A stretch of 64,000 nt of DNA. It comes from Streptomyces sp. CC208A. GTDB taxonomy: Bacteria; Actinomycetota; Actinomycetes; Streptomycetales; Streptomycetaceae. The first letter of the stretch is position 1. Each line of letters begins with the position of its first letter. The notes beneath the pieces are model-generated. The model made no database searches and was not told the DNA's origin. It saw nothing but the letters and a program-made list of their open reading frames with translations. The stretch spans positions 124,001-188,000 of the forward strand of contig NZ_JASCXN010000010.1 of assembly GCF_030010625.1 (NCBI RefSeq). Direction: 5' to 3'. Both the position numbers and the translations under genes were made by a program. Shown piece by piece: positions 33,891 to 41,963 of this stretch.

Positions 33891-36256
33891 TGGCAGGCCT
33901 CGCAGGACTCGGGGTTTTCCAGGGAGCAGGCGACGGCGTCGGCGTCGGGCGTCGCCTGCTGGACGGGGATGGTGGTGGCCTGGGCGGCGCGGGCGATCCT
34001 CGTCGCCGGGCGCGAGCGCAGGTAGTACGTGGTCTTCAGGCCCTGCTTCCAGGCGTACGCGTACATCGACGACAGCTTGCCGATGGTCGGCGTCTCCATG
34101 AACAGGTTCAGGGACTGCGACTGGTCGAGGAACGGCGTGCGGGCCGCCGCCATGTCGATGAGGCCGCGCTGCGGGATCTCCCACGCCGTGCGGTACAGCG
34201 CGCGGACCTCGGCCGGCACCCAGGTGAAGCCCTGTACCGAGCCGTTGGACTCGCGCAGCGCCTCGCGGGTCTGCGCGTCCCACACGCCGAGCTTCTTGAG
34301 GTCCTCCACCAGGTAGCCGTTGACCTGGAGGAACTCGCCGCTCAGCGTCTCGCGCTTGAAGAGGTTGGAGACCTGCGGCTCGATGCACTCGTACACGCCC
34401 GCGATCGACGCGATCGTCGCGGTCGGGGCGATGGCGAGGAGGAGGCTGTTGCGCATGCCGACGGCGGCGACGCGCTCGCGCAGCGCGGCCCAGCGCTCCG
34501 GCCAGGTGAGCTCCACGTCGTAGTGGTCGGGGTGGAGGACGCCCTGCGCGGTGCGGGTCTTCTCCCAGGCCGGGAGGGGGCCGTTGCGCTCGGCGAGGTC
34601 GGCGGACGCCTCGTACGCGGCGAGCATGATCCGCTCGGCGATCCGGGTGGACAGGGCGCGGGCCTCGGCGGAGTCGAAGGGCAGCCGCAGCTTGAAGAAG
34701 ACGTCCTGGAGGCCCATCGCGCCCAGGCCCACCGGGCGCCACTTGGCGTTGGAGCGGCCGGCCTGCTCGGTCGGGTAGAAGTTGATGTCCACGACCCGGT
34801 CGAGGAAGGTCACGGCGGTGCGGACGGTGGCGTCGAGGCGGTCCCAGTCGATGTCGCCGGTCCCGGTGTCGACGAACGCGCCGAGGTTGACCGAGCCGAG
34901 GTTGCAGACGGCCGTCTCGCCGTCGTTCGTGACCTCGATGATCTCGGTGCACAGGTTCGAGGAGTGGACGACCGTGCCGGGCTCGGCGGTCTGGTTGGCC
35001 GTACGGTTCGAGGCGTCCTTGAAGGTCATCCAGCCGTTGCCGGTCTGGGCCAGGGTCCGCATCATCCGGCCGTACAGGTCGCGGGCCGGCATCGTCCTGC
35101 GGGCCAGGCCCTTGGCCTCGGCGGCGCGGTAGGCGGCGTCGAACTCCTCGCCCCACAGGTCGACGAGCTCGGGCACGTCGGCGGGGGAGAAGAGCGACCA
35201 CTCGGCGTCCGCGTTCACCCGGCGCATGAACTCGTCCGGGATCCAGTGGGCGAGGTTCAGGTTGTGGGTGCGGCGGGCGTCCTCGCCGGTGTTGTCGCGG
35301 AGCTCCAGGAACTCCTCGATGTCGGCGTGCCAGGTCTCCAGGTAGACGGCGGCGGCGCCCTTGCGGCGGCCGCCCTGGTTCACGGCGGCGACCGAGGCGT
35401 CCAGGGTCTTCAGGAAGGGCACGATGCCGTTGGAGTGGCCGTTGGTGCCGCGGATGAGGGAGCCGCGCGAGCGGATCCGCGTGTAGGACAGGCCGATGCC
35501 GCCGGCGTGCTTCGACAGGCGCGCGACCTGGTGGTAGCGGTCGTAGATCGAGTCCAGCTCGTCCAGCGGGGAGTCGAGCAGGTAGCAGGAGGACATCTGC
35601 GGGTGGCGGGTGCCCGAGTTGAAGAGCGTGGGGGAGGAGGGCAGGTAGTCCAGACGGCTCATCAGGCCGTACAGCGCCGCCACCTCGTCCAGGGCGCGGG
35701 CGCTGTCGTCCTCGGCGAGGCCGGCGGCGACCCGGAGCATGAAGTGCTGCGGGGTCTCGATGACCTTGCGGGTGATCGGGTGGCGCAGCAGGTAGCGCGA
35801 GTAGAGGGTCCGCAGGCCGAAGTAGCCGAAGCGGTCGTCGGCGGCCGGGTCGATCAGCGCGTCCATCCGGTCCGCGTGCAGCGCCACGAGGGCGGCGGTG
35901 CGGTCGGCGATCAGGCCCTCGCGGTGGCCGGTGGCGACCGAGGCGGAGAAGGAGACCGCGCCCTGCGAGGCCGCTTCCTCGGCGATCGTGAGCGTCAGCA
36001 GCCGGGCGGCGAGCCGGGAGTAGGCGGGGTCCTCCGCGATGAGGCCCGCGGCGGCCTCGGTGGCCAGTTCGCGCAGCTCCGCCTCGTCCGACCCGGCGTG
36101 CCGGCCGCGCAGCGCGGCGGCGGCGACCCGGCCGGGGTCGGTGTCGGTGAGGTCGGCGGTGAGGTCGGTCAGGGTCCGCAGCAGTACTGTCCCGGGGCCG
36201 TCGCTCTCGCTCGCGGTGGCCTCGGCGGCTGACGGACCCGCAGGCGCGATGGTCAC
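33887..36256 (-). CDS. nrdA: Class Ia ribonucleotide reductase alpha (R1) subunit
   Basis: Reduces ribonucleoside diphosphates to deoxyribonucleotides. 789 residues from GTG 36256 (VTIAPAGPSAAEA), chosen because GGGAG precedes it and upstream codons belong to the riboswitch leader. Active-site elements: SSCYLLD (first redox Cys), SSNLCTEI (radical Cys with Asn and Glu), AVCNLGSVNL (second redox Cys), PTATIASIAG (phosphate binding), and the C-terminal CEAC relay pair. Translationally coupled to nrdB; the transcript is headed by a cobalamin riboswitch. Confidence 0.96.
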   Translation of the reverse strand: MTIAPAGPSAAEATASESDGPGTVLLRTLTDLTADLTDTDPGRVAAAALRGRHAGSDEAELRELATEAAAGLIAEDPAYSRLAARLLTLTIAEEAASQGAVSFSASVATGHREGLIADRTAALVALHADRMDALIDPAADDRFGYFGLRTLYSRYLLRHPITRKVIETPQHFMLRVAAGLAEDDSARALDEVAALYGLMSRLDYLPSSPTLFNSGTRHPQMSSCYLLDSPLDELDSIYDRYHQVARLSKHAGGIGLSYTRIRSRGSLIRGTNGHSNGIVPFLKTLDASVAAVNQGGRRKGAAAVYLETWHADIEEFLELRDNTGEDARRTHNLNLAHWIPDEFMRRVNADAEWSLFSPADVPELVDLWGEEFDAAYRAAEAKGLARRTMPARDLYGRMMRTLAQTGNGWMTFKDASNRTANQTAEPGTVVHSSNLCTEIIEVTNDGETAVCNLGSVNLGAFVDTGTGDIDWDRLDATVRTAVTFLDRVVDINFYPTEQAGRSNAKWRPVGLGAMGLQDVFFKLRLPFDSAEARALSTRIAERIMLAAYEASADLAERNGPLPAWEKTRTAQGVLHPDHYDVELTWPERWAALRERVAAVGMRNSLLLAIAPTATIASIAGVYECIEPQVSNLFKRETLSGEFLQVNGYLVEDLKKLGVWDAQTREALRESNGSVQGFTWVPAEVRALYRTAWEIPQRGLIDMAAARTPFLDQSQSLNLFMETPTIGKLSSMYAYAWKQGLKTTYYLRSRPATRIARAAQATTIPVQQATPDADAVACSLENPESCEACQ

Positions 36257-36306
36257 GTGGGGGCTCTCCCTCGCTCGGTTCGGGGCCATGGCGGGGAGGG
36301 GTGGGC

Positions 36307-36332
36307 GGGCACCCGTACGCGCGGAAGTGCCC
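36307..36332 (-). terminator. Candidate expression-platform hairpin in the nrdA leader
   Basis: GGGCAC and GTGCCC flank a 14-nt loop, between the B12 aptamer and the nrdA start. It could be the alternate terminator or sequestering stem. Confidence 0.4.
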
Positions 36333-36396
36333 GTGTCCACCGGCCCATTCCGCGAGGCCCGGACGTCGTCGGCACCCGGAACGGACGGACCGGGCG

Positions 36397-36498
36397 CGCT
36401 GTCGGCAGGTGCTCGGACTCGCCTCGTACGAAAGCGTATGAAGCACACCGTTGCGGGACAGTTCCGGATTCGCACCGGATTCCCCTGCGGTGACAGCG
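36397..36498 (-). promoter_or_regulatory. Cobalamin (B12) riboswitch controlling nrdAB
   Basis: Read on the minus strand, a perfect 7-bp P1 (CGCTGTC / GACAGCG) encloses GCAGGGGAATCCGGTGCGAA, TCCGGAACTGTCCCGCAACG, and the B12 box-like GAGTCCGAGCACCTGCC. These are the conserved cobalamin-aptamer core segments. In Streptomyces this switch turns off the class Ia reductase when adenosylcobalamin is available, so that the B12-dependent class II enzyme NrdJ is used instead. Confidence 0.92.
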
Positions 36499-36509
36499 AG
36501 GACGAGCAT

Positions 36510-36547
36510 ACATGTGGGGGGCGCCGATCTCGGCACCCCCCACATGT
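36510..36547 (-). terminator. Terminator of the GNAT gene, upstream of the nrdA leader
   Basis: ACATGTGGGGGG pairs perfectly with CCCCCCACATGT, with an inner GCCG/CGGC stem. It insulates nrdAB from leftward transcription of the upstream genes. Confidence 0.8.
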
Positions 36548-36556
36548 TGTGTCCCC

Positions 36557-36612
36557 GCTCGCTTCCTCGGTCGCTTCTCCGGCTGCTTCTCCGGTCGTTC
36601 CCGGCTTCCGCG
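36557..36612. repeat. 12-bp tandem repeats after the GNAT gene
   Basis: About four imperfect units of CGCTTCTCCGGT fill the space between the GNAT stop and its terminator. The motif resembles the hisN-downstream minisatellite (GCTTTCCTCGG). Confidence 0.6.
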
Positions 36613-36613
36613 T

Positions 36614-37114
36614 TCAGAGTTCCAGGGCGTACGTGAGCAGGAGCAGGCCGGGGACCGGCGACCAGTCCCGCTCCGGGGTGCGGACGAAGCCGAGGCGCTC
36701 GTAGATCCGGTGGGCCCGGACCATGCCGGGCTGGGTGGAGAGCACGAGCCGCGTACTGCCCAGGGCCCGGGCCCGGTCGACGCAGGCCCGTACCAGCGCC
36801 TCGCCGACGCCCCGGCCGCGCGCCGCGTGGGCGACCGCCAGCATCCGGAACTCGGCCTCGCCCTCGACGGCGATGTCGGCGTACTCCCGCCCGCCGGCCG
36901 TGAAGGCGACCCCGCCGAGCACCGTCCCGTCCTCGTCGTCCACCGCCACGAGCACCTCGGCCTCGGCGGCCCTGTGCGCCACGTCCCGCAGGACGTGCAG
37001 GTAGTCGTCGTCCTCGCCGAGGTCGAGGTGCCCGTCGTCGAGGTAGGCCCGTGCGGTGACCTCGCCCAGCTCCTCGTACTCTTCCGGCCGTACGGGCCTG
37101 ATCGTGAAGTCCAT
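36614..37114 (-). CDS. GNAT-family N-acetyltransferase
   Basis: 166 residues. The acetyl-CoA signature is FRMLAVAHAARGRGVGEALVRACVDRA (R/Q-x-x-G-x-G/A, residues about 92-118), followed by MVRAHRIYERLGFVRTPERDW, a classic GNAT C-terminus. The N-terminus (MDFTIRPVRPEEYEELGEVTARAYLDD) is also typical. Acceptor unknown. It is the first gene upstream of the nrdA transcript but is separated from it by a terminator. Confidence 0.9.
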   Translation of the reverse strand: MDFTIRPVRPEEYEELGEVTARAYLDDGHLDLGEDDDYLHVLRDVAHRAAEAEVLVAVDDEDGTVLGGVAFTAGGREYADIAVEGEAEFRMLAVAHAARGRGVGEALVRACVDRARALGSTRLVLSTQPGMVRAHRIYERLGFVRTPERDWSPVPGLLLLTYALEL

Positions 37115-37133
37115 GTCCGGCAGTCTGCCCCGC

Positions 37134-37733
37134 TCAGCCGCTCGCGCCCACCGCGTTGTCCGGCGCCCCGTCGCCGACGGGCGGCAGGTCGCCGCGCTCG
37201 ACGGGCGGGCCGCCGCCGGTGGACTTCGGCAGGACGGCGTCGAGTTCGGTGTCGTCGGCGCGGTGGGCCTTCGCCGCCGCCTGCCGCAGGAGGTCGCGGG
37301 GGACGGTGAGCGGGGCGGCGACCTCGACGCGGAGCCCGTTCTCGTTCCGCAGGTAGGCGTGCTGCTCGCCGGTGCGCCGGTACCAGCCGTCGCCCTCGGC
37401 CACGCAGGAGTCGCCCTTGGCGGGGCCCGCGACGCACTCCTCGGCGCGGAAGGGCCGCCGTTCGGCGGTGAGCGTGAGGTTGCCGCCGCCGTCCTCGCGT
37501 ACGTACACGATCTGGAAGCCGTCGTCGCCGACGACCCCGGCGGACTGGAGCGCCGGCGCGTACCCCTCGGCCTCGGTGACGTAGACGTGCTCGACACGGA
37601 TCTGGGCGTGCCGGGCGCGGGCCTCCAGGGCGCTCCGGTCGGGCGGCGGCGGGGGTGTGCCGCCCGCCGTCACGGTGCCGCAGCCGGTGACGGCGAGCAG
37701 GAGCAGCAGGAGGGGCGCGGTCCGGGGGCGCAT
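37134..37733 (-). CDS. Lipoprotein of unknown function
   Basis: 199 residues from the second ATG (37733), which starts a textbook signal: MRPRTAPLLLLLLAVTGCG, with lipobox VTGC and Cys18 as the acylation site. A Pro-rich linker (TPPPPPD) follows. The mature part has one likely disulfide pair (ECVAGPAKGDSCVAEG). The C-terminal 25 residues are Gly/Pro-rich. No recognised domain. Confidence 0.82.
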   Translation of the reverse strand: MRPRTAPLLLLLLAVTGCGTVTAGGTPPPPPDRSALEARARHAQIRVEHVYVTEAEGYAPALQSAGVVGDDGFQIVYVREDGGGNLTLTAERRPFRAEECVAGPAKGDSCVAEGDGWYRRTGEQHAYLRNENGLRVEVAAPLTVPRDLLRQAAAKAHRADDTELDAVLPKSTGGGPPVERGDLPPVGDGAPDNAVGASG

Positions 37734-37763
37734 GGGGGCCTTTCCGTGGTGGGTACGCGGCAA

Positions 37764-37791
37764 GGCCGCCCGGCCTGGGAGGCGGGCGGCC
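37764..37791 (-). terminator. Terminator of the mctP operon
   Basis: A 9-bp perfect stem (GGCCGCCCG / CGGGCGGCC) with a 10-nt loop, 22 bp past the mctP stop. Confidence 0.7.
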
Positions 37792-37812
37792 CGTGGGATG
37801 GTACGGCGGGGC

Positions 37813-39417
37813 TCAGTGGCTGCCGGCGCCGACCTTCGGCAGCTCGGTGCGGACCCCGGCGTCGCCGGCGTCGGCCGTGTAGTCCGAGGGCGAGGTCTCG
37901 TCGACGCCCTCGGGGGCCTTGGCGGCCTTGAGGACGAAGGTGAGGACCACCGTCACGAGGACGTTGAGCACGAAGGCGGTGAGGCCGATGTAGCCGATCT
38001 CGCCGATGCCGGGGATCTCGGCGGAGGAGCCGCCGAAGTGCTTCTGCTTCGGCGTCGACACGTTGTACGCGGCGATCGTGCCGTACACCATGCCGACGGC
38101 CCAGCCGGCGAGCAGCGCCCAGCGGTGGAACCAGCGGGTGAACAGGCCGCCGACCAGGGCCGGGAAGGTCTGGAGGATCCAGATGCCGCCCAGCAGCTGG
38201 AAGTTGATGGCGACCGTCTTGTCCATGGTGAGGACGAAGACGAGGGCGCCGACCTTCACCAGGAGGGAGACCAGCTTGGAGACCTTGGTCTCCTGCTCGG
38301 GAGTGGCCCCGGGCTTGAGGAAGTCCTTGTAGATGTTCCGGGTGAAGAGGTTGGCGGCGGCGATCGACATGATCGCGGCCGGGACGAGCGCGCCGATGCC
38401 GATGGCGGCGAAGGCCACGCCCGCGAACCAGGCGGGGAACATGTTCTCGAACAGCTGCGGGATGGCGAGCTGCCCGTTCTCGACCTGGACCCCGGCGGCG
38501 ATCGCCATGAAGCCGAGCAGCGCGAGCAGGCCCAGCATCAGCGAGTAGAGCGGCAGGATCGTGGTGTTGCGGCGGATGACCTCGCGGCTCCTGGACGACA
38601 GGGTCGCCGTGATGGAGTGCGGGTACATGAAGAGCGCGAGCGCCGAGCCGAACGCCAGCGTCGCGTACGTCCACTGCCCGGCCTCCGACGGGATGAGCCC
38701 GCCCACCTTGTTGGCGGTGAACTTCTCGTTCGCCGCGCCGAAGATCTCGCCGAAGCCGCCCAGTTTGATCGGGATGTAGATGATCGCCACGGCGATCACC
38801 AGGTAGATCAGGGTGTCCTTGACGAAGGCGATGAGGGCGGGCGCGCGCAGACCCGAGGAGTAGGTGTACGCGGCGAGCACGCCGAAGGCGATGAGCAGCG
38901 GCAGGTCCTTGACGAACCAGTGGGTGTCCTCGCCGCCGCCGACGCCCATCACGTCCAGGACGGCCTGGATGCCGACGAGCTGGAGCGCGATGTACGGCAT
39001 CGTGGCGAGGATGCCGGTGACGGCGACCGCGAGGGAGAGGCCCTTGGAGCCGAAGCGGCCGCGGACGAAGTCGGAGGTGGTCACGTACCCGTGCTTGTGC
39101 GAGACCGACCAGAGGCGGGGCAGGAAGGTGAAGATCAGCGGGTAGACGAGGATGGTGTACGGGACGGCGAAGAAGCCGGCCGCGCCCGCCGCGTAGATGG
39201 CGGCGGGGACGGCGACGAAGGTGTACGCGGTGTAGAGGTCGCCGCCGAGCAGGAACCAGGTCACCCAGGTGCCGAACGAACGGCCGCCCAGGCCCCATTC
39301 GTCGAGACTGTTCTCGTTCTCCGCCTTTCGCCATTTCGCGGCGAGAAAGCCCATGACCGTGACGGCCAGGAAGAAGAAGACGAAGACGGAGAGCGCGACG
39401 ACGTTGACGTCCTTCAT
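37813..39417 (-). CDS. mctP: Sodium:solute symporter, MctP-type monocarboxylate permease
   Basis: 534 residues with about 13 transmembrane segments and the SSS-family pattern: an N-terminal helix (VVALSVFVFFFLAVTVMGF), GGRSFGTWVTWFLLGGDLYTAY (sodium-site region), YTYSSGLRAPALIAFVKD and AAIGIGALVPAAIMSIAAANLFTRN. MctP proteins import lactate, pyruvate, acetate or similar acids; the exact substrate cannot be told here. It is coupled by ATGA to the upstream DUF3311 gene, the standard partnership for this subfamily. Confidence 0.88.
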   Translation of the reverse strand: MKDVNVVALSVFVFFFLAVTVMGFLAAKWRKAENENSLDEWGLGGRSFGTWVTWFLLGGDLYTAYTFVAVPAAIYAAGAAGFFAVPYTILVYPLIFTFLPRLWSVSHKHGYVTTSDFVRGRFGSKGLSLAVAVTGILATMPYIALQLVGIQAVLDVMGVGGGEDTHWFVKDLPLLIAFGVLAAYTYSSGLRAPALIAFVKDTLIYLVIAVAIIYIPIKLGGFGEIFGAANEKFTANKVGGLIPSEAGQWTYATLAFGSALALFMYPHSITATLSSRSREVIRRNTTILPLYSLMLGLLALLGFMAIAAGVQVENGQLAIPQLFENMFPAWFAGVAFAAIGIGALVPAAIMSIAAANLFTRNIYKDFLKPGATPEQETKVSKLVSLLVKVGALVFVLTMDKTVAINFQLLGGIWILQTFPALVGGLFTRWFHRWALLAGWAVGMVYGTIAAYNVSTPKQKHFGGSSAEIPGIGEIGYIGLTAFVLNVLVTVVLTFVLKAAKAPEGVDETSPSDYTADAGDAGVRTELPKVGAGSH

Positions 39418-39677
39418 CGCCCCTCACCCCCCTGGGCGGCGCGGCGGGCGCGCTGGTCGCGCTGCCAGAGCTTGTACGCGACGGCGGTGAGCGCGGTGGC
39501 GATCAGCACCCACAGCATCTGGTACCAGTAGAAGAACGGGATTCCGGCGAGAAGCGGTTCGGTCTTCGCGTACGAACCCACCCACAGCATCGCGACGAAC
39601 GGGGCGATCAGGCAGAGCGCGATGACGATTCTGACCGGTGTGACGACTGGTGCTTTTCCTGTGGTGGTCTGTGACAT
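39414..39677 (-). CDS. DUF3311 small membrane protein, partner of MctP
   Basis: 87 residues with two transmembrane helices (VRIVIALCLIAPFVAMLWVGSY and FYWYQMLWVLIATALTAVAYKLW) and the IPFFYWYQ motif of DUF3311, which typically precedes SSS carboxylate permeases. It probably helps assembly or stability of the permease. ATG 39677; the stop overlaps the mctP start. Confidence 0.9.
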   Translation of the reverse strand: MSQTTTGKAPVVTPVRIVIALCLIAPFVAMLWVGSYAKTEPLLAGIPFFYWYQMLWVLIATALTAVAYKLWQRDQRARRAAQGGEGR

Positions 39678-39791
39678 GGTGAATGGGAGTCCCCTCGTTG
39701 CACACCGGTTGACGCCGACGAAATGTAGGGGACCCTTCGTCTTCGCGGAACCCCCGACCTCCTCACGGATGGCGGGAGCCGTCGGTTCGGT

Positions 39792-40778
39792 TCAGAGCCA
39801 GCCTTCCTTCACCGCCCGTGCGCCGGCCTCGAAGCGGCTGCGGGCGCCCAGCCGGGACATCAGCTCCGAGCTCATCCGGCGCACGGTCCGCAGCGAGACG
39901 CCGAGCCGCCGGGCGGCGATGTCGTCGGTGCAGCCGATGCCAAGCAGCATGACCAGTTCCCGTTCCTGCGGGGAGAGGTCGTGCGCGTCGCGGCGGGGTG
40001 TCTCGCCGAAGGGGGTGCCCACCGCCCACAGGCGCTCGAAGAGGACGACGAGGGCGTGGACGAGGCCGGGGCTGCGTACTTCGAGGGCGCCGGCCCGGCC
40101 GTCCTCCGGGTCGACCGGGACGAGCGCGGCCTCCCTGTCGACGATCACCATGAGCAGCGGGACGACGGGCACCGTCCTTGCCTCGCCGCCGAGTTCGCAG
40201 TACCAGCGTACGTAGTCGACGGTCGGCTGGTCGTTGCGGAGGCTCTCCTGGTAGACGGAGCGGATGCGGACCCCGCGCTCCAGGGCGAGCTGGTCGAGGG
40301 GTCGGCTGGCGTCCATGGTGTCGGGGAGCTGGGCGCCTCCCACGAGGAGGGAGAGGCACTCCTCGCGGGCTCCCGAGGCGAGGGCTTCGAGCCGGTCGCG
40401 TACGGCTTCCAGGCCCACCACGCGCTCCACCACGTCGTGGGTGGGGCCGCCTCCTCCGGGGCCCCCGGGGAGTGTGGCGAGGATGTCGGCCACCGCCCGC
40501 TCGGCCCGTTCGACCTCTCGGCGGCGCCGGTTCAACTCGGCCTCGGCGCGGGCGAGCAGGAAGGAGAAGCTGACCTCGGGGTTGAAGGGCGTGGGGTCGT
40601 CGCCGCCGTCCTCCATGGCGACGAGGCGGGCCTCGGCGAGCCGCCCGATGGCCTCGCGGACCCGGTCCTCCGTCCAGTCGAGCCGGGCGGCCAGCTCCGC
40701 CACCCCGTCCTCGGGCCGTTCCAGCATGAGCCGGTAGACGGTCTCCGCGGACCGCTGAATTCCCAGCGCCTCCAACAA
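39792..40778 (-). CDS. LuxR-type regulator with N-terminal TrmB-like winged helix
   Basis: 328 residues. The N-terminal 65 residues (AETVYRLMLERPEDGVAELAARLDWTEDRVREAIGRL) form a TrmB/MarR-like winged helix; a PLD-like central region follows. The C-terminus is a LuxR/GerE HTH (LSPQERELVMLLGIGCTDDIAARRLGVSLRTVRRMSSEL). This layout matches the Streptomyces helix-turn-helix family with two DNA-binding ends. TTG 40778 is the start, 8 nt after a GGGGGG Shine-Dalgarno. It diverges from the aldo/keto reductase gene, which it may control; a DasR-like site lies between. Confidence 0.85.
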   Translation of the reverse strand: MLEALGIQRSAETVYRLMLERPEDGVAELAARLDWTEDRVREAIGRLAEARLVAMEDGGDDPTPFNPEVSFSFLLARAEAELNRRRREVERAERAVADILATLPGGPGGGGPTHDVVERVVGLEAVRDRLEALASGAREECLSLLVGGAQLPDTMDASRPLDQLALERGVRIRSVYQESLRNDQPTVDYVRWYCELGGEARTVPVVPLLMVIVDREAALVPVDPEDGRAGALEVRSPGLVHALVVLFERLWAVGTPFGETPRRDAHDLSPQERELVMLLGIGCTDDIAARRLGVSLRTVRRMSSELMSRLGARSRFEAGARAVKEGWL

Positions 40779-40847
40779 CGCGTCATCCCCCCAGGTATGG
40801 CCTGTGTGCGTCGCGTGCGTGCGGTGATCGTAGGCTGCCGCCCGTCT

Positions 40848-40863
40848 TCAGGTCTAGTCCAAT
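40848..40863. promoter_or_regulatory. DasR-like operator (dre) 1 between LuxR and AKR genes
   Basis: TCAGGTCTAGTCCAAT matches 12 of 16 positions of the dre consensus A(G/C)TGGTCTAGACCA(G/C)T, including the full GGTCTAG core and CCA. It is 70 bp upstream of the LuxR-type start. Confidence 0.5.
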
Positions 40864-40950
40864 GGGGGGGTGCCGGGAGTTCGTCAGGTCGGCGGTGCCG
40901 GCGCCGACGAAGCGCTGCGGGGCGGGAGTTCGTGATCCAAGATGGAGAGA

Positions 40951-40966
40951 GTTGGTCTAGTCCAGC
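40951..40966. promoter_or_regulatory. DasR-like operator (dre) 2 in the AKR promoter
   Basis: GTTGGTCTAGTCCAGC shares the 11-bp core GGTCTAGTCCA exactly with site 1, 103 bp away, and also matches 12 of 16 consensus positions. It lies 62 bp before the AKR start. Confidence 0.55.
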
Positions 40967-41027
40967 ACCCGTTCGACTTCTCTTCTCCTTCCGTCTTCCA
41001 CCGTTCCAGCGAAAAGGACCACGCCCC

Positions 41028-41954
41028 ATGACGATCCCGCGGCGCACCGTCGTCCTCGGCGCCCTCCCCTTCGGCACGACCGTCGACGAGGCCACCTCGT
41101 TCGCGATCCTCGACCGCTTCACCGAACTCGGCGGCACCGTCGTCGACACCGCCAACAACTACGCGTACTGGCTCGACGGGGCCACCGGCGACGAGAGCGA
41201 GGCCACCGTCGGACGCTGGCTCGCCGCCCGCGGCAACCGCGACGGCCTCGTCCTCTCCACGAAGTGCGGCGCCCGCCCCCGCCCCGGCACCGACGTGTGG
41301 GAGGGCCTCTCCGAGAAGGCCGTCAAGACCGCCCTCGACGACAGCCTCACCCGCCTCGGCACCGACCGCGTCGACCTCTACTGGACCCACGTCGAGGACC
41401 GGACCGTCCCTCTGGAGGAGACCGTCGGCGCCCTCGCCGACCTCGTCGAGGAGGGGAAGGCCGGCGAGCTCGGCGCCAGCAACCACGCCGCCTGGCGGGT
41501 CGAGCGCGCCCGCAGCCTGGCCGGCGACCGCCCCCGCTACACCCACCTCCAGAACCGTCACTCCTACCTGGTGCCCCGCTTCGACAAGGCCCTGCCCTCC
41601 CCGGCGCACGTCCACGTCACCCGTGAGCACCTCGACTACGCCCGTTCCGAGCAGCTCCCGATCTGGGCCTACAGCGCCCTGCTCTCCGGCGGCTACACCC
41701 GGCCCGAGGTCGGCATCCCCGAGGCGTACGACCACCCCGGCACCCCGCCCCGGCTCGCCGCCCTCGCCGAGACCGCCCGCGAACTCGGCGCCACCGTCAA
41801 CCAGGTCGTGCTCGCCTGGCTGCTCGGCGGCGAGACGACCGTCCTGCCGATCGTCGGCGCCAGCCGCGTCGAGCAGATCGAGGAGGTCATGGACGCGCTC
41901 ACGCTGACCCTCGACCCGGAGCAGCGCCGCCGCCTCGACGAGGCCGGCGCCTGA
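41028..41954 (+). CDS. Aldo/keto reductase
   Basis: 308 residues with the AKR TIM-barrel pattern: DTANNYAYW (catalytic Asp and Tyr), LSTKCG (Lys), YWTHVED (His), GELGASNHAAW and the NADPH-binding end PIVGASRVEQIEEVMDALTL. Similar proteins act on sugars or small aldehydes; the substrate is unknown. It is divergent from the LuxR regulator and preceded by two DasR-like sites, so a role in aminosugar-linked metabolism is possible but inferred. It converges on the EEP gene with only 9 bp between stops. Confidence 0.9.
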   Translation: MTIPRRTVVLGALPFGTTVDEATSFAILDRFTELGGTVVDTANNYAYWLDGATGDESEATVGRWLAARGNRDGLVLSTKCGARPRPGTDVWEGLSEKAVKTALDDSLTRLGTDRVDLYWTHVEDRTVPLEETVGALADLVEEGKAGELGASNHAAWRVERARSLAGDRPRYTHLQNRHSYLVPRFDKALPSPAHVHVTREHLDYARSEQLPIWAYSALLSGGYTRPEVGIPEAYDHPGTPPRLAALAETARELGATVNQVVLAWLLGGETTVLPIVGASRVEQIEEVMDALTLTLDPEQRRRLDEAGA

Positions 41955-41963
41955 CCGTCCCGC

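Noticed and set aside
36457..36640. Small frames encoding MRDSSGFAPDS or MWGAPISAPPTC peptides
   Set aside because: They are translations of the riboswitch and of the palindromic terminator, not genes.
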